From Smittia aterrima (taxonomy: Eukaryota > Arthropoda > Insecta > Diptera > Chironomidae): 64,000 nucleotides of DNA. The stretch spans positions 25,172,001 to 25,236,000 of the forward strand of contig CP093831.1 of assembly GCA_033063855.1 (NCBI GenBank), written 5' to 3'. Below are positions 47,201-59,263 of this stretch, piece after piece. The stretch's first letter is position 1. The number at the start of each line of letters is the position of its first letter. The notes below the pieces were generated by a model, which saw only the letters and a program-made list of their open reading frames with translations, was not told where the DNA came from and ran no database searches. Made by a program: the position numbers and the translations under genes.

Positions 47201-49221
47201 CTTGAAGCAGAGGCGGCGTCGAGACGTCTACTCAAACGTCTTTGAGGGAAGAGCTATCAACGTCGACTCTGATCGGATGAAGCAAAAATTCCACAAACCA
47301 CGAAAATTAAAATAAAGAGTTTCTAAAGACGTGTGGAGCGGGAGAGCAAGCATGCAAGCAGCACAAGCAAAAAAAAGGCGAATAAGTGGGAATAATGCAG
47401 CATGAAAGAGCCGAGAAGCCAGCGCAACATTAAAAGCCGTAAATAAATGCAAAACCGACGAATCTTTGTCGTCTTCTTCTTCCTTCGACATACACACGGC
47501 AACTCGAGAATATGCAACAAATGCAACCTGAGAACGACAAACGGTTTCTTATTTCGTTATTTTTTTGTGCCCCGGAGACACGTACAAGCCAAGCCATCAA
47601 ATGCACTAAATGGAGACGAAGAATATTCTCGATAAATTTTCATTAGCAAAGCCAAAAGTCAAACAAGAACTTGCTGAGCTGCATAATGCGATTTTAATTA
47701 CAAAATTTTTGTCCTCGCAACAACTCTCGATTGCAGTCGACACAACAAATCGACACAACACCCGAAAGGGAAGCATTAAATCATCTTTTATTTTAGTCAT
47801 GACTTTCAGCGATGGAAATATGCCCGAGGAGTGGAAAATGTGAACAAAGAATCGCACATTAAAATGCTAATTAGGTGGTGATGAATTTCAGTCGAAGACC
47901 GAGCAGCTCAGAGAATTCGTCAAGTTCTCGAGTTGGAACGGCAACATTCGAGGGGATTTTTATAAGAATTTCTTATTGAGAAGTGAGTGAGACTCTTCCT
48001 CTACGAATAAAAATCCCTTTCGTTCGTCTCCTAACTTTTATTCGTTCTCCACCGCACGCGGTGTTATCAAAAGAACCGTTGCAACCGGGAGAGAGGAAAA
48101 TTAATACGATGCGATTAAAATTCAGAATGAATTAATTTTCAACGAAAAAAAAAGAAAGAAAACGAAGAAAAATCCATCAGAAGTTTCAAAAGACTTCGAC
48201 AAAAGCACTGGATCGTTCGATGAAAGAGTGTGAAAGGCGTATCGTCTCACCATAAAAAGCTTTTTTCCTTCTTCAGAAATGTTCTCGCGATGACATCACA
48301 TGAAAACGGGGGCGATATCATCCAATCCGTGTAATCCAAGAGTTAGAACTTGTTAATCCAGTGAAAAAGTAATTAGGGATTGTTTTTAATTGCGTCACCA
48401 AGTCGCACTCTGATCCACTTTTAATCCACACTTGGGAGCTCTTTAAACAAATTACATTCTGCACAACTGTGAATAGAGTTCTTTTATTTCTGTTTCGGGC
48501 TTCTCCTCTGGTAAATGTTTAGTCGCACAATGCACACCACAAAATGATTCTTCGAGCGTTGTAAAGAAACCAGAAAAAAAAGAAACGAAACCCGTTTTCT
48601 TCTGACTTCAACTGTTTTCTTGCCTTTTACGCTTCTTTTCAATGTTTCTTTTGAGCTTAGCTTTCTCACACAGGAAAGTTGCACCAGTCAACAGTAAAGC
48701 ACTCCAACACGTAGTGAAATTACTTTTAATGCTTCGGGACGCAATCTCCGCGTTTTATCATCACATGTGACAATTTGTCTTTCCCTCTTCAAGACATTTC
48801 TTCCTTTCTCACTAAAGGACGAAGGGAATTTTAACACGGAACGCGAAGGCGAGTGGATGAGTTTTGATAAAACAGAAAACGTGTCTGATGTCGAGCGATG
48901 CAGTCACACTACTGAATGAATGAATGAATGTTGAAAGATATTTCGAGGAAAACTCGCGAGAAGAAAAAATGTTGAGAGAGTGAGAATTGAGAGTGAGAGA
49001 GTGAAGTCGCCGCATGTTGCTTTTGATTCAATGTTTACAATAAATTTCGCTCTCTCGCTGATAGTTGAATCAGATGTTAGTCCGCGTTTTCAAGGCACTC
49101 AGTACAGATCAATTATTTAGTTCGTTAAACTCTTAACCCGAAAATTCCTTTTAATCTAAACGTAGCTAAGCTTAGTTTGTAATCGTTAAAGTTTTTCGCG
49201 AAAGTTTATTTTGATAAGAAA
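41227..49221. other. Intergenic or long intron, no supported gene
   Basis: Eight kilobases without a convincing gene on either strand. Open frames stay under 100 codons. Simple repeats include (GA)n at about 46447-46463 and (AATG)n at about 48915-48930. It may be the upstream intron or regulatory region of the LRR gene. The last 100 or so bases are the leader of the branching enzyme gene. Confidence 0.5.
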
Positions 49222-51804
49222 ATGGAATCGCCGAATGAAGAAATTAAAGACATTCAGCAACTTTTCGATCGAGATGCATACATGAGACCTTACGAGAAAG
49301 AGATTCGGAGAAGGTTTGTACTTCAGGGCACACTCAGTCCACCTGACAAAGTTCGGAAGGAAAATTATGCAAATCGAGGAAGATAAAAATTATTTCGGAA
49401 AAGTTTGAATGTCATATCAAGGTCGAGTGTAAATGACGACGACTTCCCATTCTTTTTCACGTTATCATTTTTGCGGTTATTGTTTACATTCGCTTATTGA
49501 TTCTGGAAATTTTTTGGATGATGCTCCATCTCGTAATATCATTAAGAACGAACTTGCTATCTCCGCGAGTTTGTACATGACAAGCTTTTATGTCTTGTTT
49601 ATTTTCATTTCGCTCGTCGATTAATTGAGTGGTTGATGTTTCAGACACGGCTGTTTACGGAAGTGGCTGAAGACTTTCGAAGCGACGGAAGGTGGAATCG
49701 ACAAGTTCACGAGAGGCTACGATGAGTTTGGGATTCACATTAAAGCCGACAATTCCGTCGTGGCGAGGGAATGGGCGCCGGGAGCTGTTGGACTTTATCT
49801 CGCTGGAGATTTTAGTGAGCTCTCATTTAATGGGAAACTTTCAGCTTCGTTTTATCTCTTCTGTTTATAATTTTAGATAATTGGCAATGGGAAGCGGATC
49901 CTTACAAAAAGCTCGACTACGGCAAATGGGAGTTAATTCTGCCAGCGAAAGCCGACGGCACTTGTCAAATTTCCCATCTAAGCGAGGTGAAAGTTATCGT
50001 CAGGACTAACAAAGGCGAGTTGGTCGCTCGACTGTCGCCTTGGGCGAACTACGTTGTGCCACCGACAGACATTACCTTCGGAAATAATTACAATCAGAAA
50101 ATTTGGAATCCACCAGAGTCGGCGAAATATAAATTCCAATTCCGCAAGCCAATGAAGCCTCGAGCGTTGAGAATTTACGAATGTCATGTCGGCATTGCGA
50201 CGGAGAAGCACGAGATTGGCAGCTACCAGAACTTCACTGAAAACGTGATTCCACGAATCGCTCGTCAAGGCTATAATGCAATCCAAATTATGGCAATCAT
50301 GGAGCATGCTTACTACGCGAGTTTCGGATATCAAGTGACAAGCTTCTTCGCAGCATCTTCACGCTTTGGAACGCCCGAGGACTTGAAACGTCTTGTCGAC
50401 GTAGCTCACAAGAACAATTTGATTGTTCTCCTCGACGTTGTTCATTCACATGCAAGTAAAAACGTTCTCGACGGTTTGAACGAGTTCGATGGAACAGACT
50501 CGTGTTACTTTCATTCGGGACCGAAAGGTGAACATGCCCTTTGGGACTCTCGACTCTTCAACTACTCATCCTACGAAGTTCTTCGTTTCTTGCTGTCGAA
50601 TCTGCGCTGGTGGAAGGATGAGTATGGCTTTGATGGATATCGATTCGATGGAGTGACTTCGATGCTTTATCACAATCACGGCATCGGGACTGGATTCTCA
50701 GGCGATCTGAGCGAATATTTTGGCCTTAATGTTGACACCGACGCTCTCATTTATATGGCGCTTGCCAACAAAATCTTCCATGACATTGATCCGAACATCA
50801 TCACAATCGCTGAAGACGTCAGTGGTATGCCAACCCTTTGCTGTCCGTTTGACGAAGGTGGCATAGGATTCGATTACCGCTTAGGAATGGCAATTCCAGA
50901 TAAATGGATCGAGATCATTAAAGATTCCAGAGACGAGGATTGGAATATGGGCAATCTCGTTCATACCTTAAGCAACCGCCGTTGGAAGGAGAAGACTGTC
51001 GCATATGCTGAGTCTCATGATCAAGCGTTGGTGGGAGATAAAACGTTAGCTTTCTGGTTGATGGATAAGGAGATGTATACGAATATGTCAGTAAATTCAC
51101 CTCCATCATTAGTTGTCGACCGAGGAATCGCATTGCACAAAGTTATCAGGTGAAGAATGTGATTAAGGTTTCTAATCTATTTTAAAATAATTTGAATTCC
51201 TTTTCATACGACAGACTCATCACACATACTCTTGGAGGCGAAGCTTATTTAAACTTTATCGGCAACGAGTTCGGTCACCCCGAGTGGCTTGACTTCCCAA
51301 GGAAGGGCAATGACCAGTCCTATCAATATTGTCGTCGTCAATGGAGTCTTGTCGGTAAGTTGATTCGTTGCAATTAGTAAATGAAACTCAAGGAGATTAT
51401 CTTTTCTTACAAAAGACGACGGAGCTTTGAAGTACAAATTTCTGAATGAGTTCGACCGAGCAATGAATTTAACCGAAGAGAAGTACGGATGGTTGTACAG
51501 TAATCCCGGTTACGTGACGTGGGCACATGAAGGCGATAAAATCATCAGCTTCGAGCGTAATTGCCATGTCTTTGTCTTCAACTTCCATCAAGACAGATCG
51601 TTCACTGATTATCGCATTGGCGTCGAATTCCCAGGAACTTACAAAATTGTTTTGAGCAGCGACGATGAAGCTTTCGGAGGCTTCAATCGAGTTGACACTA
51701 ACCTAATGCACGTGTCACTCGCCGAAGGTCACGCTGGACGCAGCAACTTCATTCATGCTTATTTACCAGCTCGAACGGGATTCGTCTTTGTTCGATTAGG
51801 TTAA
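49222..51804 (+). CDS. GBE1: 1,4-alpha-glucan (glycogen) branching enzyme
   Basis: Exons 49222-49313, 49645-49814, 49877-51149, 51215-51354 and 51416-51804 join in phase to 687 residues (human about 702). Parts in order: N-terminal helix (DAYMRPYEKEIRRR), a CBM48 domain (about 45-150, REWAPGAVGLYLAGDFNNWQ), a GH13 catalytic barrel and a C-terminal beta domain. Catalytic residues: nucleophile Asp345 (YRFDGVTSM), acid Glu400 (IAEDVSG) and Asp469 (ESHDQALVG). FGYQVTSFFAASSRFGTP and GNEFGHPEWLDFPRKGN are family signatures. It cuts alpha-1,4 glucan chains and rejoins them by alpha-1,6 bonds, making the branch points of glycogen in the cytosol. It is intact and converges on Scm. Confidence 0.96.
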
Positions 51805-52467
51805 AGTGATTTGCTGTGAATGTGATTTTGATGGAAAATATATTTTTTTGTGGAAGATTTACTCAACCAGAAATTTCTTTTAATCATTTTTCTCTTTTAT
51901 TTCTTTAGCTTTCTTCTCACATTATAAATCTTTAAATTGGGGGGAGTGATGATGGTGGGAGGAGGACTTTTCTCTTGCAATTAATTAAATTAATCAAACT
52001 TTTCTCCTTTAGTCGCTTTGTAGATTCCTCCGAGTCGCAAATTAAACTTTCATTATTTCATTAAAAGGGAAAGGGAGAGGGTTTTGTGATAAACTTTCAA
52101 AGAGTGAAGAGGGTGGTGAGAGGAACTAAATAGTGTGTGATTATAGATTTCAGTGTTCCTACTGGTGGTTTCTTTCATCAGATTTGATTTAATCTTATAT
52201 TGCATGCGGAGAAAGCGATTCAAACAGTTTGCGGCTTTATCGTTCGACATCAAGGAGTTTAATTATTTGTGCACTAAGCTTTTTTGATGAGAGAGGGAGC
52301 TTCTTGTTTTCGTCTATCTACGTTTTATCCAGCGATGAGAGTTTGAAGAACAATTCAATCACAAACAGACTGTGAAAGCAATTCAAGTGTCAACAATGAT
52401 ATCTTAGTTTTAAATTACATTTTTACAGGAGCAAGTTGAGAGTTGAGATGTCGAGACAGAATGTCAT

Positions 52468-54844
52468 TTAATGACTCTGATGACGATGTCGTCTCTCTTT
52501 CATTTTGTTCTTTGCCCTCTCTACTAGATGACAGATTTTTAGCGCAGGACCTAGCTTGATGTCCATGTACTTCATCATCATTTCAGAGTTGAGCAACACT
52601 AAAGCTTTTCCATCGATTTCCTATAAATAAATAATTTTAATTAAATCATTCACATCGTAAAGTTTATTTTTCTCTTACTTGTCGTCTGAAAAGATCCGCG
52701 TGAACAGCTAGCGAGCTATCGGATGTTGAGATGTATTGAATAACGTCTTCAATCTTCCAGTCGTCAATGTCTCCTTCGGGAAATAGAGGGCCAGGACTTG
52801 AACCGCTACTTGACGGATAATCTGTGCTCCTGTCGAGATCATTATCAGACATTCGTCCGCCCATTCCAGCTGATTGCGGAGCTTCAGGTTCAGGAAATGT
52901 TGGGAGCTCAGGTGTCACTCTCTCTTCTTTGATCTTAATCTCTTGAGGATTCGAAACCATTGGAGAGACCACTGGCTTAGCTTCTTTAACTGCTGTGCTA
53001 TTCGATGAAGAAGGTGAAGAGGATGATGATGGAGTAGCAATTGGCGTTGATGATTCAGAGTCGGAGAATGAGAGTTTCTTGCGTTTAGGAATTGGAGAGT
53101 CTGAGCCTTTCGACTGTCGCTTCGGTAGTATCGACGACACGGGTTGAAGATGAGGCGGAATATTTTCATTGCCGCTGCATTTCTCGCATTGCTCTGGCTC
53201 TCGATGAAGCGTAATCAGGTTTTTACAAGCGTGACAGGCACCCATTAGCGACTCCAAGAATCCTTTCATCTCATCGTCAGCTTTCTCCTTTGTAAATACA
53301 GGAATCTTCACTGTGAAGTTTTTACTCGAAGTTGTCAAAATGTGAGCATCGCCTTCCATTCCTAAAAGAACTGGAGAGAGTTGACTTGTGTCTCGGCAAG
53401 CTGACAAGACTTCTTGAAGACAAAGTTTCGCTAGCGATTGATGTGATGGACCTGTGAGAATGACTGGGAGTTTCAATGGGTTGATGAAGGGACCAGGTTT
53501 GCATTGTGTGTGGAAGTGAGCAGTGACAGGCGTCGCTTCCTTCAGTTCTACATCTTGTGCTAATGCGAAATTTCTCTGAGCGTGTCGCTGTCGACTCGAC
53601 GTTGAATCAAACCGCCCTTTATGTCCTGGAGGTTGCATCGGATGACAACTCCTCGCACACCATCCGACAGCGAAGATATCTCGCGAGTCATATTTGCACC
53701 AATAATCGAACGCTCCACGCCAGCCATCAAATGTAACGTGGATCTCATCGTCCTTCACAGCAGCAACGGTTGCACAACAAATCAATTGCGGATTCTTCTT
53801 GTCAACAGCTTCAAGTTTGTGACCAACTTTGAAGTTGTTTCGCTTTGGCGTTTTCGGCTCAGGTTGAAAGATTTCCGTTGGCGCCATTTCAGCTCCCGTC
53901 AAAGTTTTCGAAAGGAACGTCGGCCAGCTGCTTGCATTCATTCGAAAGCCTAAAGGTGGTTGAAGCATTCCTCCATTCCTCTCACAATCGCCCACAGCTT
54001 TGATCTCACTTGAGTCTACAAGTCTCCAGAAATCATTTTTGTTGTCACTGCCGTCAAGTCGAAGTCTCAAGCGAGATCCTAACACACCAACTACAGTTGC
54101 AATGCAAATTGAATTAACGTTGCGAGGATCGACAGCTTCCAACTTCATTCCAATCTTGAATTCATTCTTCGGTGGATTCACTGCTTGCTTGAAACATTCA
54201 TTTGGAGCTGGCGTTGATCCCGTTTCCTAAAAATAAACTCTTGTTAGGTAAATAAATGAAAAGCTTTAAAATTCGCTCACCTTTAAATACTCTTTCCAAT
54301 CGAAAACGTGAAACGCTTCATACTGGAACATTGGACTCATTTTCGTGACGGCATAGTGCTCCTTGATCGTGTTGTTATTATTCGCCTCCATTGACGACTT
54401 TTGCTTATTATTATTTGATAAATTACTATTATTGTTATTCAGCGATTTGTTTTGAGATGTTGAAGGTGTTTGTGGACTGCTCGTCGACTTCTTTTTGTTT
54501 TTGTTGAGACAGAATTGCGAGCAGAACTCGCGAGTCGGTGCATTCCCGCGAATTGCGTTGTCGCACTCAATGCAGGCTCCTTTGCTATAAGCTTTTCTAA
54601 ACTCAGCGATGCATGCTTCGCTGCAAAACTCTTTCTTGCCATTCTGTGTTGGTAAGACGTACTTTAGCGGTGTTTTCGTCTCTGCACACCAAGTGCAGGT
54701 TTGTGCTGGTTGGATTTGCTTGATCGGTGACTTTTTGCCAGCGCTATTTCGACTCTTTCCATTCATTGGACTGTTTACTTTACGGCTCTTGCTCTCATCA
54801 CTTGTACTACTGCTGCTGGTTGATTCAGGTTCAGTCGTTGACAT
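52468..54844 (-). CDS. Scm: Polycomb-group protein Sex comb on midleg
   Basis: Minus-strand exons 54844-54281, 54226-52679 and 52620-52468 give 754 residues; all junctions are phase 0. Parts: a low-complexity N-terminus; two FCS-type zinc fingers (CTWCAETKTPLKY..FCSEAC and CIECDNAIRG..FCSQFC, about 50-115); DWKEYLKETGSTPAPNECF leading into two MBT repeats (FKIGMKLEAVDPRN and FKVGHKLEAVDKKN, about 207-400); a SLED/DUF3588 domain (PVILTGPSHQSLAKLCLQEV); a Ser/Pro-rich linker; and a C-terminal SPM (SAM) domain split by the last intron (DDWKIEDVIQYISTSDSSL then EIDGKALVLLNSEMMMKYMD). Scm binds methyl-lysine through its MBTs and links PRC1 and PRC2 by SAM polymers to keep Hox genes silent. Drosophila Scm is 877 residues, the difference lying in linkers. 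Confidence 0.95.
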
Positions 54845-55547
54845 GATATTTTTAGTTGAATTGAGTCATCAAAATTCGCTCTAGAATTCGTTCTTTTTCG
54901 CGGGGCAAATTTTATTTCTCGCTAAAAATCGATTTTACTGGACCACGTCGGACCACAAACTATTCTTTGTGATGCTTTACCTCGTTGAAAACTAATTTAT
55001 CTTATTTATTTCCACTAAATTCGAATGCTCAGCATGCAAAAGCAATGTTTTCTCGAAATTTAGGAATTACGCTTACTTTTTAATCGGTTAATGGCGATAA
55101 GAGGCGCTTTGGAAGGTGACGTCACAATATTTGTTGGGATTCAATATTTTGGAATTTTTATCGTTTTAATGAAGGTGAGTGGTTTAAAATTATGTTTCAA
55201 GATCGTTCCTTAAATTACTTTTGAATTTTCTTAATTAAATTATCAAAATAAATCAAGAAATTCAGTCAAAATCAAGAAAACCTTTGAAATTTAAATTTTC
55301 CCGCTCAATTTCTGCATCTTTTTAAACACTTCGCGTTACACTTTCATCGACTCGCCCCGAAACGGTTTATTTTTGTTTTTCTCCTTTGCAAATGAAGTGA
55401 ATTAATTAAATCGAGTTTTTGATACGTACAAAATGTATTTAAAGTCGATAAGTGAATATTTTTATGAAGCTCTATTCGAATTAAAGAAAAAAGATTCAGA
55501 AAGCTGAACAACCACCTGAAGTTGAGAAGATTCCTATATAATTTAAG

Positions 55548-56543
55548 ATGAGCGAAGCGATTGATGTGATTTACGTTATTGTCACTGCCGAGGATATAGA
55601 AAGTAAATCTTATGTTTGCAACCATGTCGGATGTTTACAGCAATTTAAATCCGAGAAAAGTCTGAAGAAGCATTTACTGAAGCACTTGGATTCGATTTTT
55701 CCCAACAAAGTCTCGTATCGATTTAGTTGTCCAATTAGCAATTGTCGTCATAGTCTCAAAATAGATGATGAATACTTCAAATCAAGAAAGCACCTACATC
55801 AACATTACAGCAAAGTACACAGAGCAGCTACCTTCGCATGCACAAATGAAGTTTGTGATAAAACATTCTCAACTTTCATGCTTCTCAATCTTCATTTAAA
55901 AAACTGCGGGAAAACCTTCACTTGCCATTGTAATGCAAATTTCAATTCTAACGAAGCTTTATTGACACATCAGAAAAGAAAGCATCCAACTGATGTAAGG
56001 AATAAAAAAAATAAAAGAAACAAGTCAATTCAGAACGACAGTTTATCGAAGAAGACAAAGTCTGAGCATCCACCAACAACACGAGAAGTTTCAACGACAA
56101 CCTCAGGACTTGGTTTGTGGAACTCGAATGAGAATCTTCGTCTCCCTCCAAACGTTGCAAACACCACTTCCGTGTTCACAAGTACAGATCAACCAATTTC
56201 GTTTTTCGCATTTGAAATGAAACCGAAACTCATCAAGAACTCTTCGACTTCAACAGCTGAGGATTTTATTAAAGAAGAAAACTCAAACAGTTTGTCCTCG
56301 TCATGTAGTCAATCGAAAAAGAACATTAATTGGAACAGTCTATCGGGAAATGACTTCGATGATGATCACAGCATCAATCTCTTTGATAATATAAACGGCA
56401 GCGACATAAAATTGGAATTCTACTCTGCAGAAACTCAAACTGATTTTACTGAGAATCTTTTTAATAATAATTACACTCAGACTTCTGATTTTTATGATTT
56501 CGAGAGATTCGATATTGAAACTCAAACCAACTGGGACGAATGA
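55548..56543 (+). CDS. ATMIN: ASCIZ/ATMIN-type zinc-finger transcription factor
   Basis: A single exon encodes 331 residues. Four C2H2-type fingers lie in the first 150 residues: CNHVGCLQQFKSEKSLKKHL, CPISNCRHSLKIDDEYFKSR, CTNEVCDKTFSTFMLLNLHL (last ligand a Cys) and CHCNANFNSNEALLTHQKRK. A lysine-rich stretch (KNKKNKRNK) may be the nuclear signal. The C-terminus has three TQT motifs at 296-298, 310-312 and 325-327 (AETQTDF, NYTQTSDF, IETQTNW), the binding motif of dynein light chain LC8. ASCIZ activates the LC8 gene and is inhibited by LC8 binding to its TQT array. Vertebrate ASCIZ has more such motifs and is much longer; this is a small version. It is divergent to Scm, with starts 704 bp apart, so the two may share a promoter region. 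Confidence 0.83.
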   Translation: MSEAIDVIYVIVTAEDIESKSYVCNHVGCLQQFKSEKSLKKHLLKHLDSIFPNKVSYRFSCPISNCRHSLKIDDEYFKSRKHLHQHYSKVHRAATFACTNEVCDKTFSTFMLLNLHLKNCGKTFTCHCNANFNSNEALLTHQKRKHPTDVRNKKNKRNKSIQNDSLSKKTKSEHPPTTREVSTTTSGLGLWNSNENLRLPPNVANTTSVFTSTDQPISFFAFEMKPKLIKNSSTSTAEDFIKEENSNSLSSSCSQSKKNINWNSLSGNDFDDDHSINLFDNINGSDIKLEFYSAETQTDFTENLFNNNYTQTSDFYDFERFDIETQTNWDE

Positions 56544-56779
56544 CAGAGAACAGATTGAACTTGTTAACTTTTTCTTTATTGAATTTAAATTGGTGAAATG
56601 AAATAAATTTGAATATTAAGCCGGAACTTTCGCGAGTTTCCGTGTTCTCAAATCAACTTTAAAATATCTGAATAAAAGATTCAACTTGGTAAACTTTTCC
56701 TTTATTGAATGAAAAAGGCTGAAAAGTAACATAAATTCTCGTTGTGTTTTAAACTGTTAAAAACCGTCTCGAACTTTTC

Positions 56780-56955
56780 AGATGTTTGTAAGGAAACTGA
56801 TAAACTAGCTGAGGTGAACATCCATTTCACTTTGAGAGAAGGCGATACAAACAAATCTCCACCGTCAACAAGAAGAAATCATTCGAGCAGTGGATCTGGT
56901 TGGTCGTCATATGGCTACAGAAAATCTGGAACATCGAAACGATCGTGGTCTTGAA
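56780..56955 (+). pseudogene. Ser/Gly/Arg-rich exon fragment, upstream of F-box-like gene 1
   Basis: After a CTTTTCAG acceptor at about 56779 the frame reads DVCKETDKLAEVNIHF..EGDTNKSP and ends in a Ser/Gly/Arg stretch (SSSGSGWSSYGYRKSG). No start, promoter or further exon was found. A related piece at 58970-58990 (GGCGATACTAACAAAGC) shows that it was duplicated with the F-box-like unit. It could be a leftover exon of an SR-type RNA-binding protein. It also resembles nothing I can name firmly. Confidence 0.35.
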
Positions 56956-57242
56956 ATTTCAGACAAATAATGGGAAAACGTATTTTATAATAAACTGAAT
57001 TAAAAGAACTAAAACGCATAATTCAGAATGCCAATGATTGACTTAACTGTCATAATCAGGAAAAACTTTTTTTTAGGAAAAGGAGTTAGCAAATATAATT
57101 TTAGTCTTTTCAGATATTCCCACTTATTTTCTAAAGCGCTAGTTGTTCGAAATTTTTCTCTTATAAGAACTAAGGTGAAAAAAGCAAATGAAATGAAAAC
57201 TTATTCACAGTTTGACTCATTTCGTTTTCAACATTCGAAAAG

Positions 57243-57301
57243 GTAACAGCTCTCACGTCTAGCTCTGCTGAAAATTTAGTTTATTTCAATTCTTATTTTA
57301 G
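57243..57301 (+). other. 5' UTR intron of F-box-like gene 1
   Basis: CATTCGAAAAG|GTAACAGC to TTATTTTAG|ATAAACGTC, 59 nt. The same leader exon end, intron and acceptor occur at 59193-59251 and 63915-63973, so all three genes share a spliced leader region, with the ATG 12 bases into exon 2. Confidence 0.65.
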
Positions 57302-57313
57302 ATAAACGTCAAC

Positions 57314-58573
57314 ATGGAAGGAACCTCAGCATCGTTAGTAAATACCGCTAAGAGAAAGCCTGCAAGAAAAACAAATTCTGAAGTTTTAAATGATGAGCCT
57401 CAAAAAAAATATTTCAAATTATCTGGGAATAACTTTGATCCTTTGGAATATTTCGCACGATTCCTTGACATTCCTGAAATGATTTTTCAACATTTAAATT
57501 TGATAAAGATTTCAGAAGTTAGTCCAACTTATTACAACTTCATCGCATCATCAAAAGTTCTAATGAAGAAAATTAAAATTGTTTTTAATGAAGAAAGTGT
57601 GTGGAAGCCGGAAGATTTCGATTTGCTAGAGAATAGTTCGAGGTCATATCAGAACGTTGAAGTCCAACGAAAGTTCCATAACAGAAAACTGTCCGACAAA
57701 AGTTCTTACTTTACCGCGAGAAAACTAAATTTATATAACTTTCTAGCATTAATCGAATCATCGGTTGAAAAACTATCCTTCACTCGCAAAGGTGAATGGG
57801 GCTATCTCCTTTATGATTCATCTTCGGATTTTGGATCTTTTAAAGTTTTAAAGTTTCCAAAACTAAAACAATTGAAATTTCATCTTAACGACGATTCTAG
57901 TTTAAGCGTTGCTTACGCCAGTTTATTTATAAACTTAATTGCAGTCGAAGAACTTGAGCTTGATGTTGGCGATGAAATTGTTGACAACGAAATTTCAACA
58001 AAAATGCTTGAAAACTTCGACAAACTAACAAGTCTTAATCTTAGATCAGGGAAAGTTAATGAAATATTCAAAGATGAGTCCTGGAAACAATTTAATTTCA
58101 AGCTCAAGAGTTTGACAACATATTTAATGGGACACGCTCACTGGGCCAACTTTCGAAACTTTCTTAAATCGCAAGGTCTTCAACTCGAAGAATTAAACAT
58201 ATTTGGTCGCTTCGACAAAGAACTCCTTGACGTGATCATGAAAATGCCAAAGCTTAAACGTCTTTGCATCCAGGATACTTGGGTTTTGTCAAAGAACGAA
58301 CTTCGAGATAAAGTTTCATCTTCGATCACTGAACTGAAATTGAATATTTGGATTTATTGGGACGGTCTAAATTTTTTACTGGAGTCAATGCCAAACGTAA
58401 GAAGACTCAGCATTTACGAAATCAATCAAAAAAACTTTAAAACTTTGTTAGCAACGGGAAGAAAGTTTGAAGAATTGGGATATCACTGGTTGCATGGAGT
58501 TGACCGAGAGGCACTGAAGGCAATCAGCGACAAAATATTAAATTATCCGTCTTCCTTTTTCAGTACCTTCTAA
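57314..58573 (+). CDS. F-box-like protein, second family, gene 1
   Basis: One coding exon encodes 419 residues. A basic, low-complexity N-terminus (MEGTSASLVNTAKRKPARKT) precedes an F-box-like stretch (FLDIPEMIFQHLNLIKISEV..SPTYYNFIASSKVLMKKIKI, about 55-95). Irregular LRR-like repeats follow (FPKLKQLKFHL, FDKLTSLNLRSG, MPKLKRLCIQDTW, MPNVRRLSIYEIN). The order, a F-box ending in KKIKIVF then LRRs with MPN motifs, mirrors the large array, but sequence identity is low and there is no intron in the F-box. The presumed role is an SCF substrate receptor. It is about 64% like its neighbour at 59264 by eye. The start is fixed by the shared leader intron just upstream. Confidence 0.75.
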   Translation: MEGTSASLVNTAKRKPARKTNSEVLNDEPQKKYFKLSGNNFDPLEYFARFLDIPEMIFQHLNLIKISEVSPTYYNFIASSKVLMKKIKIVFNEESVWKPEDFDLLENSSRSYQNVEVQRKFHNRKLSDKSSYFTARKLNLYNFLALIESSVEKLSFTRKGEWGYLLYDSSSDFGSFKVLKFPKLKQLKFHLNDDSSLSVAYASLFINLIAVEELELDVGDEIVDNEISTKMLENFDKLTSLNLRSGKVNEIFKDESWKQFNFKLKSLTTYLMGHAHWANFRNFLKSQGLQLEELNIFGRFDKELLDVIMKMPKLKRLCIQDTWVLSKNELRDKVSSSITELKLNIWIYWDGLNFLLESMPNVRRLSIYEINQKNFKTLLATGRKFEELGYHWLHGVDREALKAISDKILNYPSSFFSTF

Positions 58574-58789
58574 ATGCCGAAAATAAATCGAATGTTGCCT
58601 AAATATTTTCTTGCAATTTTGAACATTTATTATGTAATTAGAAAGTCATTGTATTTAGATTTAATGCAAAGAGCATTTTATAATAAATGAATTAAACGAA
58701 GCAAAATCTGTTTTAAAGTTTTCTTTTCAGATTAAGTAGAAAGTTAAGACTGACGATTGATTGCCACGAACGAGACTGAAAGGTGGCAT

Positions 58790-58965
58790 ATCCATTGTTA
58801 GTCGATCCCGATCTCATCGTCGTCTTGAATATTACTCGAGAAACAACCGATCATCGAAGCATCGCTTTTCTAGACATTCTAAGTCTCGCTAAAGATCGAA
58901 ATCAAGATCGCGTTCCAAGTCACGTCGCAATTCTCGCAGTTCATCAAGAAATAAGTTGGTAACGA
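58790..58965 (+). pseudogene. RS-domain fragment of an SR-protein gene
   Basis: The plus strand reads RSRSHRRLEYYSRNNRSSKH..RHSKSR, a stop (TAA at about 58890), then RSKSRSRSKSRRNSRSSSRN. This Arg/Ser dipeptide domain is the hallmark of SR splicing factors. No RNA-recognition motif is visible nearby. It lies between the two F-box-like genes, in the position matching 56780-56955, so SR-gene debris seems to have been copied along with the F-box-like unit. Confidence 0.6.
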
Positions 58966-59263
58966 CATTGGGAAGGCGATACTAACAAAGCTCTGTCAAA
59001 ATCAAGAAAAGCTTTTTTTGAAAAAGAAGTTTAAAAACTTCATTCTAATCCTTTCAGATATTTCCACTTTTTTTTCTTAAGGCGCTAGTTGTGTTTCGAA
59101 ATTAAGAACTTTCTTCTAATAAGAACTCAATTGAAAATAGAAGTAAAAACTTCTTCACAGTTTGACTCATTTCGCTTTCAACATTCGAAAAGGTAACAGC
59201 TCTCTTTAAACCTCTGCTGAATATTTAAATTTATTTCAATTCTTATTTTAGATAAACGTCGAT

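Noticed and set aside
43000..48700. Purine-rich and GA-repeat tracts as possible regulatory elements
   Set aside because: Such tracts (for example 46447-46463) could bind GAGA factor, but they are too simple and too common here to call as sites without functional data.
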